Assembly (NCBI GenBank): GCA_015229045.1
Contig: JADGCJ010000113.1
Location: 1-10,724 of the forward strand
Direction of reading: 5' to 3'
Length of the DNA: 10,724 nucleotides
Source: Magnetococcales bacterium
GTDB lineage: Bacteria > Pseudomonadota > Magnetococcia > Magnetococcales > DC0425bin3
The notes below the pieces were generated by a model. It did not search any database. It saw only the letters and a program-made list of their open reading frames with translations, and was not told where the DNA came from. Both the position numbers and the translations under genes were made by a program. This document shows positions 1-5,029 of this stretch, one piece after another; position 1 is the stretch's first letter; the number at the start of each line of letters is the position of its first letter.

Positions 1-32
1 GCCGCCACCCGTTTCAACACTTCGATACTCAT
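1..32 (-). CDS. Partial CDS (first 10 codons), possible DUF2924 protein
   Basis: Only the N-terminus is in the window, read leftward from the ATG at 32-30: MSIEVLKRVAA and onward out of the window. The ATG overlaps the TGA of the 61-residue gene (ATGA, 29-32), so the two are probably translationally coupled. The short N-terminal helix 'lxRVAAL'-like start, and the fact that this type of 61-residue protein is often followed by a DUF2924 gene and a serine recombinase, make a DUF2924 protein the best guess. That guess rests on gene context and about ten residues, so it is weak. The frame and start are much safer than the family. Confidence 0.45.
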   Translation of the reverse strand, partial: MSIEVLKRVA

Positions 33-214
33 GTCCGTTCTCCGTTACGGTTGGTTTTGTGGACATAAGGGCATTGGTCTGGCGACTTATCCAGCGGAAT
101 TTTCTCCGTTTTCTTCTTTTTAACGAGGCGTTTGATGCCGCCAGCAAGGATGGCGGCTACCTCGTTCAGGCGTTCCTCGGGAGTCATGGAAGCGGGGTCA
201 TGGGCATGCGGCAT
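29..214 (-). CDS. Small conserved protein of recombinase/DUF2924 clusters (61 aa)
   Basis: A 61-residue protein with a short helix, RLNEVAAILAGGIKRL (residues about 15-30), followed by a Lys-rich segment (KKKKTEK) and a polar tail. There is no signal peptide or membrane segment. From general knowledge, small proteins with an 'RLxEVAxILAxGxxRL' helix occur beside DUF2924 and resolvase/invertase-type recombinase genes in proteobacteria; their function is not known. The start at 214 has an AAGG about ten bases upstream on the minus strand. The alternative ATG ten codons in (MTPEERL) has no visible ribosome binding site. The stop overlaps the next start by four bases. The stretch upstream of this start (244-304) is one copy of a long imperfect inverted repeat described separately. 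Confidence 0.6.
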   Translation of the reverse strand: MPHAHDPASMTPEERLNEVAAILAGGIKRLVKKKKTEKIPLDKSPDQCPYVHKTNRNGERT

Positions 215-243
215 GGGGACAAACCTTGAAGCGGATGGGGTTG

Positions 244-304
244 GATTCCATACCCATTACATACCGGCGTCCAACGCAATCTGTCGGAATATTTTTGCAG
301 GCTG
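244..304 (-). repeat. Copy A of a ~61-bp imperfect inverted repeat
   Basis: Read on the minus strand (304 to 244), this matches plus-strand 4192-4253 with one gap and about ten mismatches over 61-62 positions, by my hand alignment. The best blocks are TCCGACAGATT, CGCCGGTATGTAA and GGGTATGGA. In copy B the sequence codes for the C-terminus of the sigma-like protein. Here the same frame would read RRYVMGMES but lies in no complete gene, just upstream of the 61-residue gene. Confidence 0.8.
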
Positions 305-315
305 GAAAGAGTGGA

Positions 316-344
316 TTGATTTTCTAATCACAGCCTAATATTAT
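316..344 (+). promoter_or_regulatory. Sigma70-type promoter of the LexA-like operon
   Basis: TTGATT at 316-321 and TATTAT at 339-344 are separated by 17 bp, a good match to the -35/-10 consensus. Transcription would start near 351, about 45 bases before the repressor ATG at 396. The -10 box lies in the centre of the inverted repeat at 333-350, so a protein on that repeat would block the promoter. Confidence 0.65.
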
Positions 345-350
345 TTAGGC
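333..350. promoter_or_regulatory. Inverted-repeat operator GCCTAA-N6-TTAGGC, probable LexA-like autoregulatory site
   Basis: Two perfect 6-bp arms (333-338 and 345-350) flank a 6-bp AT-only centre that is the promoter -10 box. Its position directly upstream of a LexA-like repressor gene is what negative autoregulation requires. It does not match the GTTC-N7-GTTC box usual for alphaproteobacterial LexA, so assigning it to this repressor is inference. I found no second copy of the same dyad in the window. Confidence 0.6.
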
Positions 351-395
351 GCAACATGATCACGGACGGATCACCCCATAGAATTGGGAAGGGCC

Positions 396-1058
396 ATGAC
401 GGAACCCCAGCAGAAACGACGACGTGGCGGTCCACGGGCTGCGGAAGGAGCGACTCCCGCCCAGGAACGGATGATGAACACCATCCGCGCCTTCATCGAT
501 GAACACGGCATGTCCCCTACCGTGCAGGAGTTGGGGACGATCCTTGGCATTCGCGCTCCCAGCGTTCACGAGCAGATTGCCGCCCTGATCGAAAAGGGGT
601 TGGTGCGCCGCATTCCCCGCAAGGCGCGCTCCCTGGAGATTGTGGAGCCTCCGCCGCCGGTGCTTGAGTTGGTCCCCGTGCCTATCGTCGGCACGGTGGC
701 TGCCGGAAGACCCATCCTGGCGGTGGAGAACCAGATCGGCGAGGTTCTGGTGGAGGCCAGGGTGGCGCGGGGAAGTTGCTTCGCCTTTCAGGTGAAGGGC
801 GACAGCATGATCGACGCCCGCATCGGCAACGGGGACTTGGTGATCGTGCGCCGCCAGCCTGTCGCGGAGAACGGGGATATCGTCGTGGCCCTGCTGGGAG
901 AAGACGCCACGGTGAAGAGGCTTTACGTTTCCGAGAATCTTATTGAGCTTCGGCCCGCCAACCCAGCCTATCAACCCATCCGGCTGGATCCGGAAGACGA
1001 TTTGCGCATCCTGGGCAAGGTGCTGGCGGTGCGCGGCAAGATACCATCCATCGAATGA
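396..1058 (+). CDS. LexA-like SOS-type transcriptional repressor (220 aa)
   Basis: Has the LexA layout: an N-terminal winged-helix DNA-binding domain (about residues 20-82, with the signature MSPTVQELGTILGI and probable recognition helix APSVHEQIAALIEKG), then an S24-type latent protease domain (about 94-217). The Ala-Gly cleavage site is A103-G104 in GTVAAGRP, the catalytic Ser is S137 in KGDSM, and the Lys is K174 in DATVKRL. RecA-stimulated self-cleavage is therefore expected. The extra basic N-terminus (QQKRRRGGPR) is longer than in E. coli LexA. ATG 396 is preferred over TTG 384 because a purine-rich GGGAAGGG precedes it. It is the first gene of an operon with two uncharacterised genes, ten bases ahead of the next start. 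It could be the host LexA paralogue or an element-borne repressor; its neighbours favour the latter. The lexA symbol is withheld for that reason. Confidence 0.9.
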   Translation: MTEPQQKRRRGGPRAAEGATPAQERMMNTIRAFIDEHGMSPTVQELGTILGIRAPSVHEQIAALIEKGLVRRIPRKARSLEIVEPPPPVLELVPVPIVGTVAAGRPILAVENQIGEVLVEARVARGSCFAFQVKGDSMIDARIGNGDLVIVRRQPVAENGDIVVALLGEDATVKRLYVSENLIELRPANPAYQPIRLDPEDDLRILGKVLAVRGKIPSIE

Positions 1059-1068
1059 GGAGATCCGC

Positions 1069-2322
1069 ATGGCCACGTTCAACCCCCGTCGCTTCGCCCA
1101 GCCGGACACCCTGAAGGCCATCGAGCCGGGACGCTTGGTCATGTTCCTGGCTCCCCACCGGGGATTTCTGGAGAGCTGTGGGATGATGTTCTCCACGAAC
1201 GGCGGCGGCGTGGATTGCGAACGGTTGGCCTCCATCCTGATGAGCCTGGGCGAGGATACCCCCCGGGATCTGCTGGAGTCCCTCTACATCATCCATGAGA
1301 TGGCGAACCAGGACGGCATGGACCGCCTGTTGGAAGCGTCCCGTGAAAAGGGGATCGACATCGAGTTCGCCCCGGATTCCAGTCCGGCGGATGTCGCCAT
1401 TCAGGTCTTCCTCAAGGACCGGGAGTTGATCGAGCGGCAGCACGCCAAGGTCTTCATCACCCGCGCCCGCTCGTTTCTCTATTTTCATGGCCATGCGGAG
1501 TGGAAGGGACACTTCTCCCTGCCCGCCGACGCTGTCTTGCGAGGGTTGGAGGCCGACATGGATGGCTGGTTCGACGAGAAGAAACGCGGCAGAGGATGCC
1601 GGGTGTTTCTCTTCGATCACGGACGGCGGGTGAATCTGGTAGTGCGGCACGGTATGCCCTTCCGCCGGGAAGGTTCCGTGCAGGGGGACGGCCAGTCCGC
1701 CGCCGTCTATTTCCGGCCCGAATCCCACGATGTCCTGGTCTACGACCGCGACCGGGACGAACTCTGCATCAAGGCCGGGTCCAAGGCCGAACGGGAGATG
1801 TATCTCGCCATGATCGGCAAACACCTGTTCGGCAACGAGGCCCACTTTCCCGGCGAGGAGAAGTACACCCTGGAGCCGTTGCGGTCGGACATGGCAGCCG
1901 CTCTGGTCTGCAGCGACATCGAAGGGATGGATTGGATCAAACTGCTGGAGGTCGGCATCCACTGGGGCGGGGAGCATGGCGAGGTGGAGATCAGGAGGGC
2001 CAAGGATCTGTCCGCCGCCTTCCAGAAAAGGGGATATGCCCTGCCCGGGACAGCCCGACTGTTCCAGGCCAAGTTCCAGGTGAAGTTCACTGCGTCCAAG
2101 TCCCCGCGCACGGTGACCATACGGCCCGCCAATCGGGCCATGTACACCCGGGACGACGACAGTCTGCTCCTGGAGGAATGGATGAAGCGGCGGGGTTTCA
2201 TCTGGACGGCAGCAATGGCGAACGAGGAAGACGATGCGGATTTTGAACCGGTTGTGGTCGGCGCTGGAAACTGTGCCGGGGCTTTCGGCGATTCCCGTGG
2301 AGTGGCGGCAGTTCCTGGGTGA
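1069..2322 (+). CDS. Conserved hypothetical protein of LexA-linked operon (417 aa)
   Basis: Starts at ATG 1069 behind GAGGAG (1057-1062), ten bases after the repressor stop. It is a soluble, charged, mixed alpha/beta-looking protein without signal peptide or membrane segment. The N-terminal part (RFAQPDTLKAIEPGRLVMFL) and the part near residues 350-390 (VTIRPANRAMYTRD, then DDSLLLEEWMKRRGF) look like conserved blocks. I have an impression of similar proteins next to partners like the downstream gene in other bacteria, but cannot name a domain or catalytic motif. The last 30 residues (from about 388) overlap the next gene and have the low-complexity look of read-through, so family members may end near RRGF. 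Co-transcription with a LexA-like repressor suggests DNA-damage induction. Function unknown. Confidence 0.85.
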   Translation: MATFNPRRFAQPDTLKAIEPGRLVMFLAPHRGFLESCGMMFSTNGGGVDCERLASILMSLGEDTPRDLLESLYIIHEMANQDGMDRLLEASREKGIDIEFAPDSSPADVAIQVFLKDRELIERQHAKVFITRARSFLYFHGHAEWKGHFSLPADAVLRGLEADMDGWFDEKKRGRGCRVFLFDHGRRVNLVVRHGMPFRREGSVQGDGQSAAVYFRPESHDVLVYDRDRDELCIKAGSKAEREMYLAMIGKHLFGNEAHFPGEEKYTLEPLRSDMAAALVCSDIEGMDWIKLLEVGIHWGGEHGEVEIRRAKDLSAAFQKRGYALPGTARLFQAKFQVKFTASKSPRTVTIRPANRAMYTRDDDSLLLEEWMKRRGFIWTAAMANEEDDADFEPVVVGAGNCAGAFGDSRGVAAVPG

Positions 2323-3343
2323 GGGCCACGAAATCGGGATGCTGCTCTTGCGCCCCACCGACCGCCGTGCGGCAAGTTATCCCTGCCCCAGCCCAGGCGG
2401 AATAGGCTGTCCCCGGCAGGTCATCGATCAGGGGCGGGATGGACTCATCGCGGTTTGCAGCGACGAGGATGGCCCCAACTGCGATGATGTGTCATTGCAG
2501 CCGGGTGACATCGTCGTTTACGAATTGCATCGGCAGGGGCTGGCGATTCGAGCGGCCAGTGCCCTGGGCATCAAACCGGAATTCGCGGCGGTGGACGGCG
2601 TGTGGGAGACCTTCCGGGTCGGTGATTTCCACCCCATTGCCGGAAAGCGGTTCCCCGTTTATCTGATCCTTGCCTTCGACGACCGCCAGCGGATGGAGGC
2701 TGTGATTCGCCTGTGCCGCATCACCTCCGTGCCATTCATTCTGCTTGCGCCCACCCCTCGGTCCATTTCCCCCCGTGCGTTGGAACTGCTCCAGGAGCGG
2801 CAGGCCAGCTTCCATCCCCTGTCCGACCTGCTGATCGCCGATGACCAGGGCCAGATGACGTCATCCCCCGTTGCCAGGGAGGTGATGATCGCCTTCCGCG
2901 CCGTGGTCCTGCCGGAACCGGCCCCCGGAGAACCGACGGTGCGTTTTCCCACCCCTCCCGATGCCCGTTGGGGAGATCTGCGCATCTGTTTCCTTGATGG
3001 CCACCGGGCTACCCTCACCTGCAAGGGGGTATCCGCAACGGTCAACTTCTCCACCATGGGGATGGAAAACAAATTGAACCGGGAACCTTCCGTGCAGTGG
3101 ACCCTTCTCCACGCTTTCGCTCTGAATCAAGGCAAGATCTCCTGGCGTTCCTCGGAGGCCACCAAGCAAGTGCCGCAGCAAGTCAAACGGTTGAATGAAG
3201 ACTTGGAACGGTTTTTTGGCATTTCTGGCCGGTCTGTCACCTGGAAAAGAGACGAAAAGGTCTATAGCACCGCCTTCGAGGTCCTTCAGGAAAGCGACAA
3301 ACCCGCCCAGGCCACACCCGGCATGCGCCGTCCATCCCGCTGA
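2234..3343 (+). CDS. Hypothetical protein with four-Cys N-terminus and possible winged-helix C-terminus (369 aa)
   Basis: Begins at ATG 2234 with GAGG at 2224-2227, inside the 417-residue gene, giving an 89-base overlap. The N-terminal text (LWSALETVPGLSAIPVEW) looks genuinely coding, so this start is kept. Cys51, 59, 75 and 83 are spaced C-x7-C-x15-C-x7-C in a segment with PCPSPGGIGCPRQV, which may bind a metal. A middle domain (about 120-220) is alpha/beta. The C-terminus (about 248-350) contains WTLLHAFALNQGKISW, QVKRLNEDLERFFGI and VTWKRDEKVYSTAF, which resembles the winged-helix effector domain of OmpR-type regulators, including the final hairpin. It is the last gene before the terminator at 3374-3397. 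It may be a DNA-binding effector or regulator; there is no enzyme motif I recognise. Confidence 0.82.
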   Translation: MRILNRLWSALETVPGLSAIPVEWRQFLGEGHEIGMLLLRPTDRRAASYPCPSPGGIGCPRQVIDQGRDGLIAVCSDEDGPNCDDVSLQPGDIVVYELHRQGLAIRAASALGIKPEFAAVDGVWETFRVGDFHPIAGKRFPVYLILAFDDRQRMEAVIRLCRITSVPFILLAPTPRSISPRALELLQERQASFHPLSDLLIADDQGQMTSSPVAREVMIAFRAVVLPEPAPGEPTVRFPTPPDARWGDLRICFLDGHRATLTCKGVSATVNFSTMGMENKLNREPSVQWTLLHAFALNQGKISWRSSEATKQVPQQVKRLNEDLERFFGISGRSVTWKRDEKVYSTAFEVLQESDKPAQATPGMRRPSR

Positions 3344-3373
3344 TCCTACTTTTGCGCCTGTTCCCCCCTGATC

Positions 3374-3397
3374 GCCGGGCATTGTTCCGGCTTTTTT
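3374..3397 (+). terminator. Rho-independent terminator of the LexA-like operon
   Basis: GCCGG (3374-3378) pairs with CCGGC (3387-3391) across an eight-base loop and is followed directly by six T (3392-3397). It lies 31 bases after the stop of the 369-residue gene and closes the three-gene operon. Confidence 0.75.
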
Positions 3398-3435
3398 GCG
3401 TTCGCTCCCGCCATCGGACAGTCCGTCACCAGGGT

Positions 3436-3455
3436 CAGGATGACATGTCATCCTG
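3436..3455. promoter_or_regulatory. Perfect 20-bp palindrome, probable operator
   Basis: Each half is CAGGATGACA and its exact reverse complement, without a central loop, which favours a dimeric protein-binding site over a hairpin. It lies about 180 bases before the sigma-like gene. The core GATGACATGTC recurs at 3568-3578. Confidence 0.6.
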
Positions 3456-3567
3456 GCTTGAGAATCTTTCGCAATTTTTTTCGATGGTCGAGTTGATGAC
3501 AACAAACTGATTTTCCAATCCTTTCAGATCGCGCCACCTTTCAAGCCACGCCTTTCCGCCCCTCACC

Positions 3568-3578
3568 GATGACATGTC
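3568..3578. promoter_or_regulatory. Second, partial copy of the GATGACATGTC site
   Basis: Shares 11 bases with the 20-bp palindrome, including the 8-bp palindromic core GACATGTC (3571-3578); the dyad centres are 129 bp apart. It lies about 55 bases before the sigma-like gene start, where a regulator could affect its promoter. Confidence 0.45.
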
Positions 3579-3633
3579 GCCAATCCAGGGCAATCGGGCC
3601 TCTGCCCGTCACCCAGGGATAAAGGCGACCACC

Positions 3634-4275
3634 ATGGAATCACGCAATCACTACCACGGCATCCACCCTTACGCCATCCGTACCGTTCGTCATCATGCCC
3701 GGCGGCTCTCCAGGAGTTTCGGATTTCTGCCCTCGGACCTGGAGGACATCGAGCAGGAACTGATGCTCGACCTGCACCGACGGCTTTCTCGTTTTGACCC
3801 CACAAGGGCAGGTCTCACCACGTTCATCGCCAGAGTGGTCGAAAACCATGCAGCCACCCTGCTCGAAGGAACCGGGCGGGAGGGGGCTGAAGAAAGCGCT
3901 CCGCTCTCCCTCAACGAGGTGATCCAGGACGGGGACGGTACTCCCGTCGAGTTGATCGACACCATCGCCGCCAGCCAATCACCCTGGCATGACCACGCCA
4001 TTCCCTGGCACGACGGCATCGACCTGCGAGCGGATATTTCCCGCATGTTGGACCGACTCCCCACTTCCCTGCGAGCCATCGCTGAACGGCTGATGGGACA
4101 GACCGTTTCCGAACTCGCCGCCTCGGCGGGCATCCCGCGTCATGCTCTCTACGCTGCCATTGCGAAAATCAGAGGCAGATTCAACCAGATGCAGCCTCGC
4201 AAAAAAAGTCCGACAGATTCCGGATCCCGCCGGTATGTAAGGGGTATGGAGTCTTGGAGAACGGCTCCAGCGTGA
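3634..4275 (+). CDS. Divergent sigma70-like RNA polymerase sigma factor (213 aa)
   Basis: Two segments match the sigma70 plan. A region-2-like part (about residues 12-78) contains DLEDIEQELMLDLHRRL, FDPTRAGLTTFI and ARVVENHAATLL. A region-4-like helix-turn-helix (about 138-183) contains LPTSLRAIAERLMG, TVSELAASAGIPRHALYAAI and AKIRGRF. The linker between them is acidic and short, with no region 3, as in small alternative or ECF-type sigma factors. The start at 3634 has AAAGG eight bases upstream; the upstream in-frame ATG at 3574 sits in a palindromic site and has no ribosome binding site. The last ~22 residues are coded by repeat copy B and look like an appended tail. It may direct transcription of phage genes, or be a sigma-like DNA-binding protein without that activity. 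Confidence 0.75.
   Translation: MESRNHYHGIHPYAIRTVRHHARRLSRSFGFLPSDLEDIEQELMLDLHRRLSRFDPTRAGLTTFIARVVENHAATLLEGTGREGAEESAPLSLNEVIQDGDGTPVELIDTIAASQSPWHDHAIPWHDGIDLRADISRMLDRLPTSLRAIAERLMGQTVSELAASAGIPRHALYAAIAKIRGRFNQMQPRKKSPTDSGSRRYVRGMESWRTAPA
4192..4253 (+). repeat. Copy B of the ~62-bp imperfect inverted repeat
   Basis: Matches 304-244 on the minus strand at about 51 of 62 positions with one gap. It codes for the tail of the sigma-like protein (from about QPRKKSPTD to RRYVRGMES). The two copies face each other in opposite orientation about 3.9 kb apart, with the whole LexA-like module between them. Confidence 0.8.
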
Positions 4276-4285
4276 AATGAAACCA

Positions 4286-4361
4286 GCCGGGGCTTGGGGG
4301 AAATGCAACACCCATCGGGAAATACCCCCACCGCAACTCCCTGGGCGGTGCCACCCCCGGC
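4286..4361 (+). other. Foldable GC-rich leader or terminator-like element
   Basis: The 146-base gap before the next gene contains an outer pair GCCGGGG (4286-4292) with CCCCGGC (4355-4361) and an inner hairpin CACCGC (4329-4334) with GCGGTG (4345-4350). Further pairs such as GGG (4318-4320) with CCC (4325-4327) compete. A pyrimidine-rich TTCTTTCTC follows. It could be a branched terminator-like structure, a leader RNA, or coincidence of GC-rich sequence; no known riboswitch is recognised. Confidence 0.35.
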
Positions 4362-4421
4362 TTCTTTCTCAAAACATGCGGGGCGGTATCAGGGAACGGT
4401 CGAACACGGGAGAACCACACC

Positions 4422-4892
4422 ATGAACCAAATCATCACCCTCGATCAACTGCGACAGATGCCCCTGGGCGAGGTCGCCGCCCTGCCGGTGCGGGAATTGG
4501 CCCGGTTGCAACAGGAGGCCGCTGCGGCCATGGGCCGGGCCAGGCTGGTCAATGAGCTGCTGGACGGGGTCTTCGCTCGCCGCTTCGGTGACCAAGCCGC
4601 CGCCATCCGCCGGGAGAATGGGAAGGAGTTCGGGGTGGTTCGGTTCCGCAAGGATGGGCTGGAGATCGTCGCGGATCTGAAAAAGGAGGTGAAGTGGGAT
4701 CAACAGAAGCTGGCAGCCATCGTCTCCCGCATAACGGAAAGCGGTGAAGACCCTGGCGAGTACGTCAAACTGACTCATGGAGTCGATGAAAGAAAGTATT
4801 CCTCTTGGCCGAACCACATCAAGGCGGTTTTTGAAGAAGCCAGGACGACTCAGACTGGGCGGCAGGCGTTCAAGATAGTGGTGACTGAATGA
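4422..4892 (+). CDS. Conserved phage protein of the replication region (156 aa)
   Basis: Start ATG 4422 follows GGGAG (4408-4412). The N-terminal half is helical and Ala/Leu-rich (LRQMPLGEVAALPVRELARLQ, with one helix through residues about 24-50), compatible with a coiled coil. The C-terminal half has DLKKEVKWDQQKLAAI, SGEDPGEYVKLTHGVDERKY and FEEARTTQTGRQAF. From memory of phage genomes, proteins of this shape sit at the head of replication or recombination clusters in alphaproteobacterial prophages; no biochemical role is known to me. It is the first gene of the long plus-strand run and is separated from the next by the tandem-repeat block. It may be an exonuclease or annealing partner by context, but no active-site motif is visible. 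Confidence 0.8.
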   Translation: MNQIITLDQLRQMPLGEVAALPVRELARLQQEAAAAMGRARLVNELLDGVFARRFGDQAAAIRRENGKEFGVVRFRKDGLEIVADLKKEVKWDQQKLAAIVSRITESGEDPGEYVKLTHGVDERKYSSWPNHIKAVFEEARTTQTGRQAFKIVVTE

Positions 4893-4904
4893 CAATGACG
4901 TTGC

Positions 4905-4980
4905 TTGGCGAGGCCCTGCGCGGCCGGGCACGGTCTGGCAAGGCGTAGCGCGGCAAGGCACGGCGCGGCAAGGCACGGAT
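4905..4980. repeat. Degenerate 15-16 bp GC-rich tandem repeats
   Basis: About five units end to end: 4905-4920, 4921-4934, 4935-4950, 4951-4965 and 4966-4980. The last two are CGGCAAGGCACGG followed by CG or AT (13 of 15 identical); the earlier ones are progressively weaker (CTGGCAAGGCGTAGCG, TTGGCGAGGCCCTGCG). They are non-coding and sit directly before an AT-rich dyad. Iteron-like binding sites are one reading, slippage-derived low-complexity DNA another. Confidence 0.75.
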
Positions 4981-5001
4981 TTCATAAAATTGATTAATTT
5001 T
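4979..5001. promoter_or_regulatory. AT-rich tract with AAAATT-GATT-AATTTT dyad
   Basis: Twenty-one of 23 bases are A or T in an otherwise GC-rich region. The dyad has perfect 6-bp arms (4986-4991 and 4996-5001). It could be an unwinding element next to the iteron-like repeats, an operator, or the -10 zone of a promoter (TAAAAT at 4985-4990, though no matching -35). Confidence 0.5.
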
Positions 5002-5029
5002 CGGACTTCAACAACCAGGGAGAACACCC

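Larger units (their letters stand above)
3398..3633 (+). promoter_or_regulatory. Intergenic control region ahead of the sigma-like gene
   Basis: About 235 bases with no convincing gene. It holds the 20-bp palindrome at 3436-3455, the partial second copy at 3568-3578, a T-rich tract (3474-3481) and a small dyad GTTG-ATGA-CAAC (3492-3503). Possible -35 boxes (TTGAGA 3458, TTGATG 3493) lack a good -10 at the right distance, so no promoter is called with confidence; the gene may need an activator or another sigma factor. Confidence 0.4.

Noticed and set aside
244..304. Repeat copy A as an attL/attR pair with copy B
   Set aside because: Phage att repeats are direct and flank the whole element; these are inverted, imperfect, and the replication genes lie outside the bracket.
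360..1235. Minus-strand open frame opposite the LexA-like gene
   Set aside because: The plus-strand frame has unmistakable LexA motifs; the antisense product is His/Arg-rich noise.
940..2358. Long minus-strand open frame (472 codons) opposite the 417-residue gene
   Set aside because: Shadow of GC-rich coding sequence on the plus strand. The protein reads as Pro/Gly/His/Gln-rich without domains, and no ribosome binding site or operon partner is seen.
3574..3633. Upstream in-frame ATG (3574) as the start of the sigma-like protein
   Set aside because: It has no ribosome binding site and overlaps the GACATGTC site; ATG 3634 has AAAGG at good distance and sigma homology begins after it.
4905..4980. 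Tandem repeats as a CRISPR array
   Set aside because: Units are 15-16 bp, directly adjacent without spacers, and degenerate; no cas genes are near except a RAMP-like phage protein.
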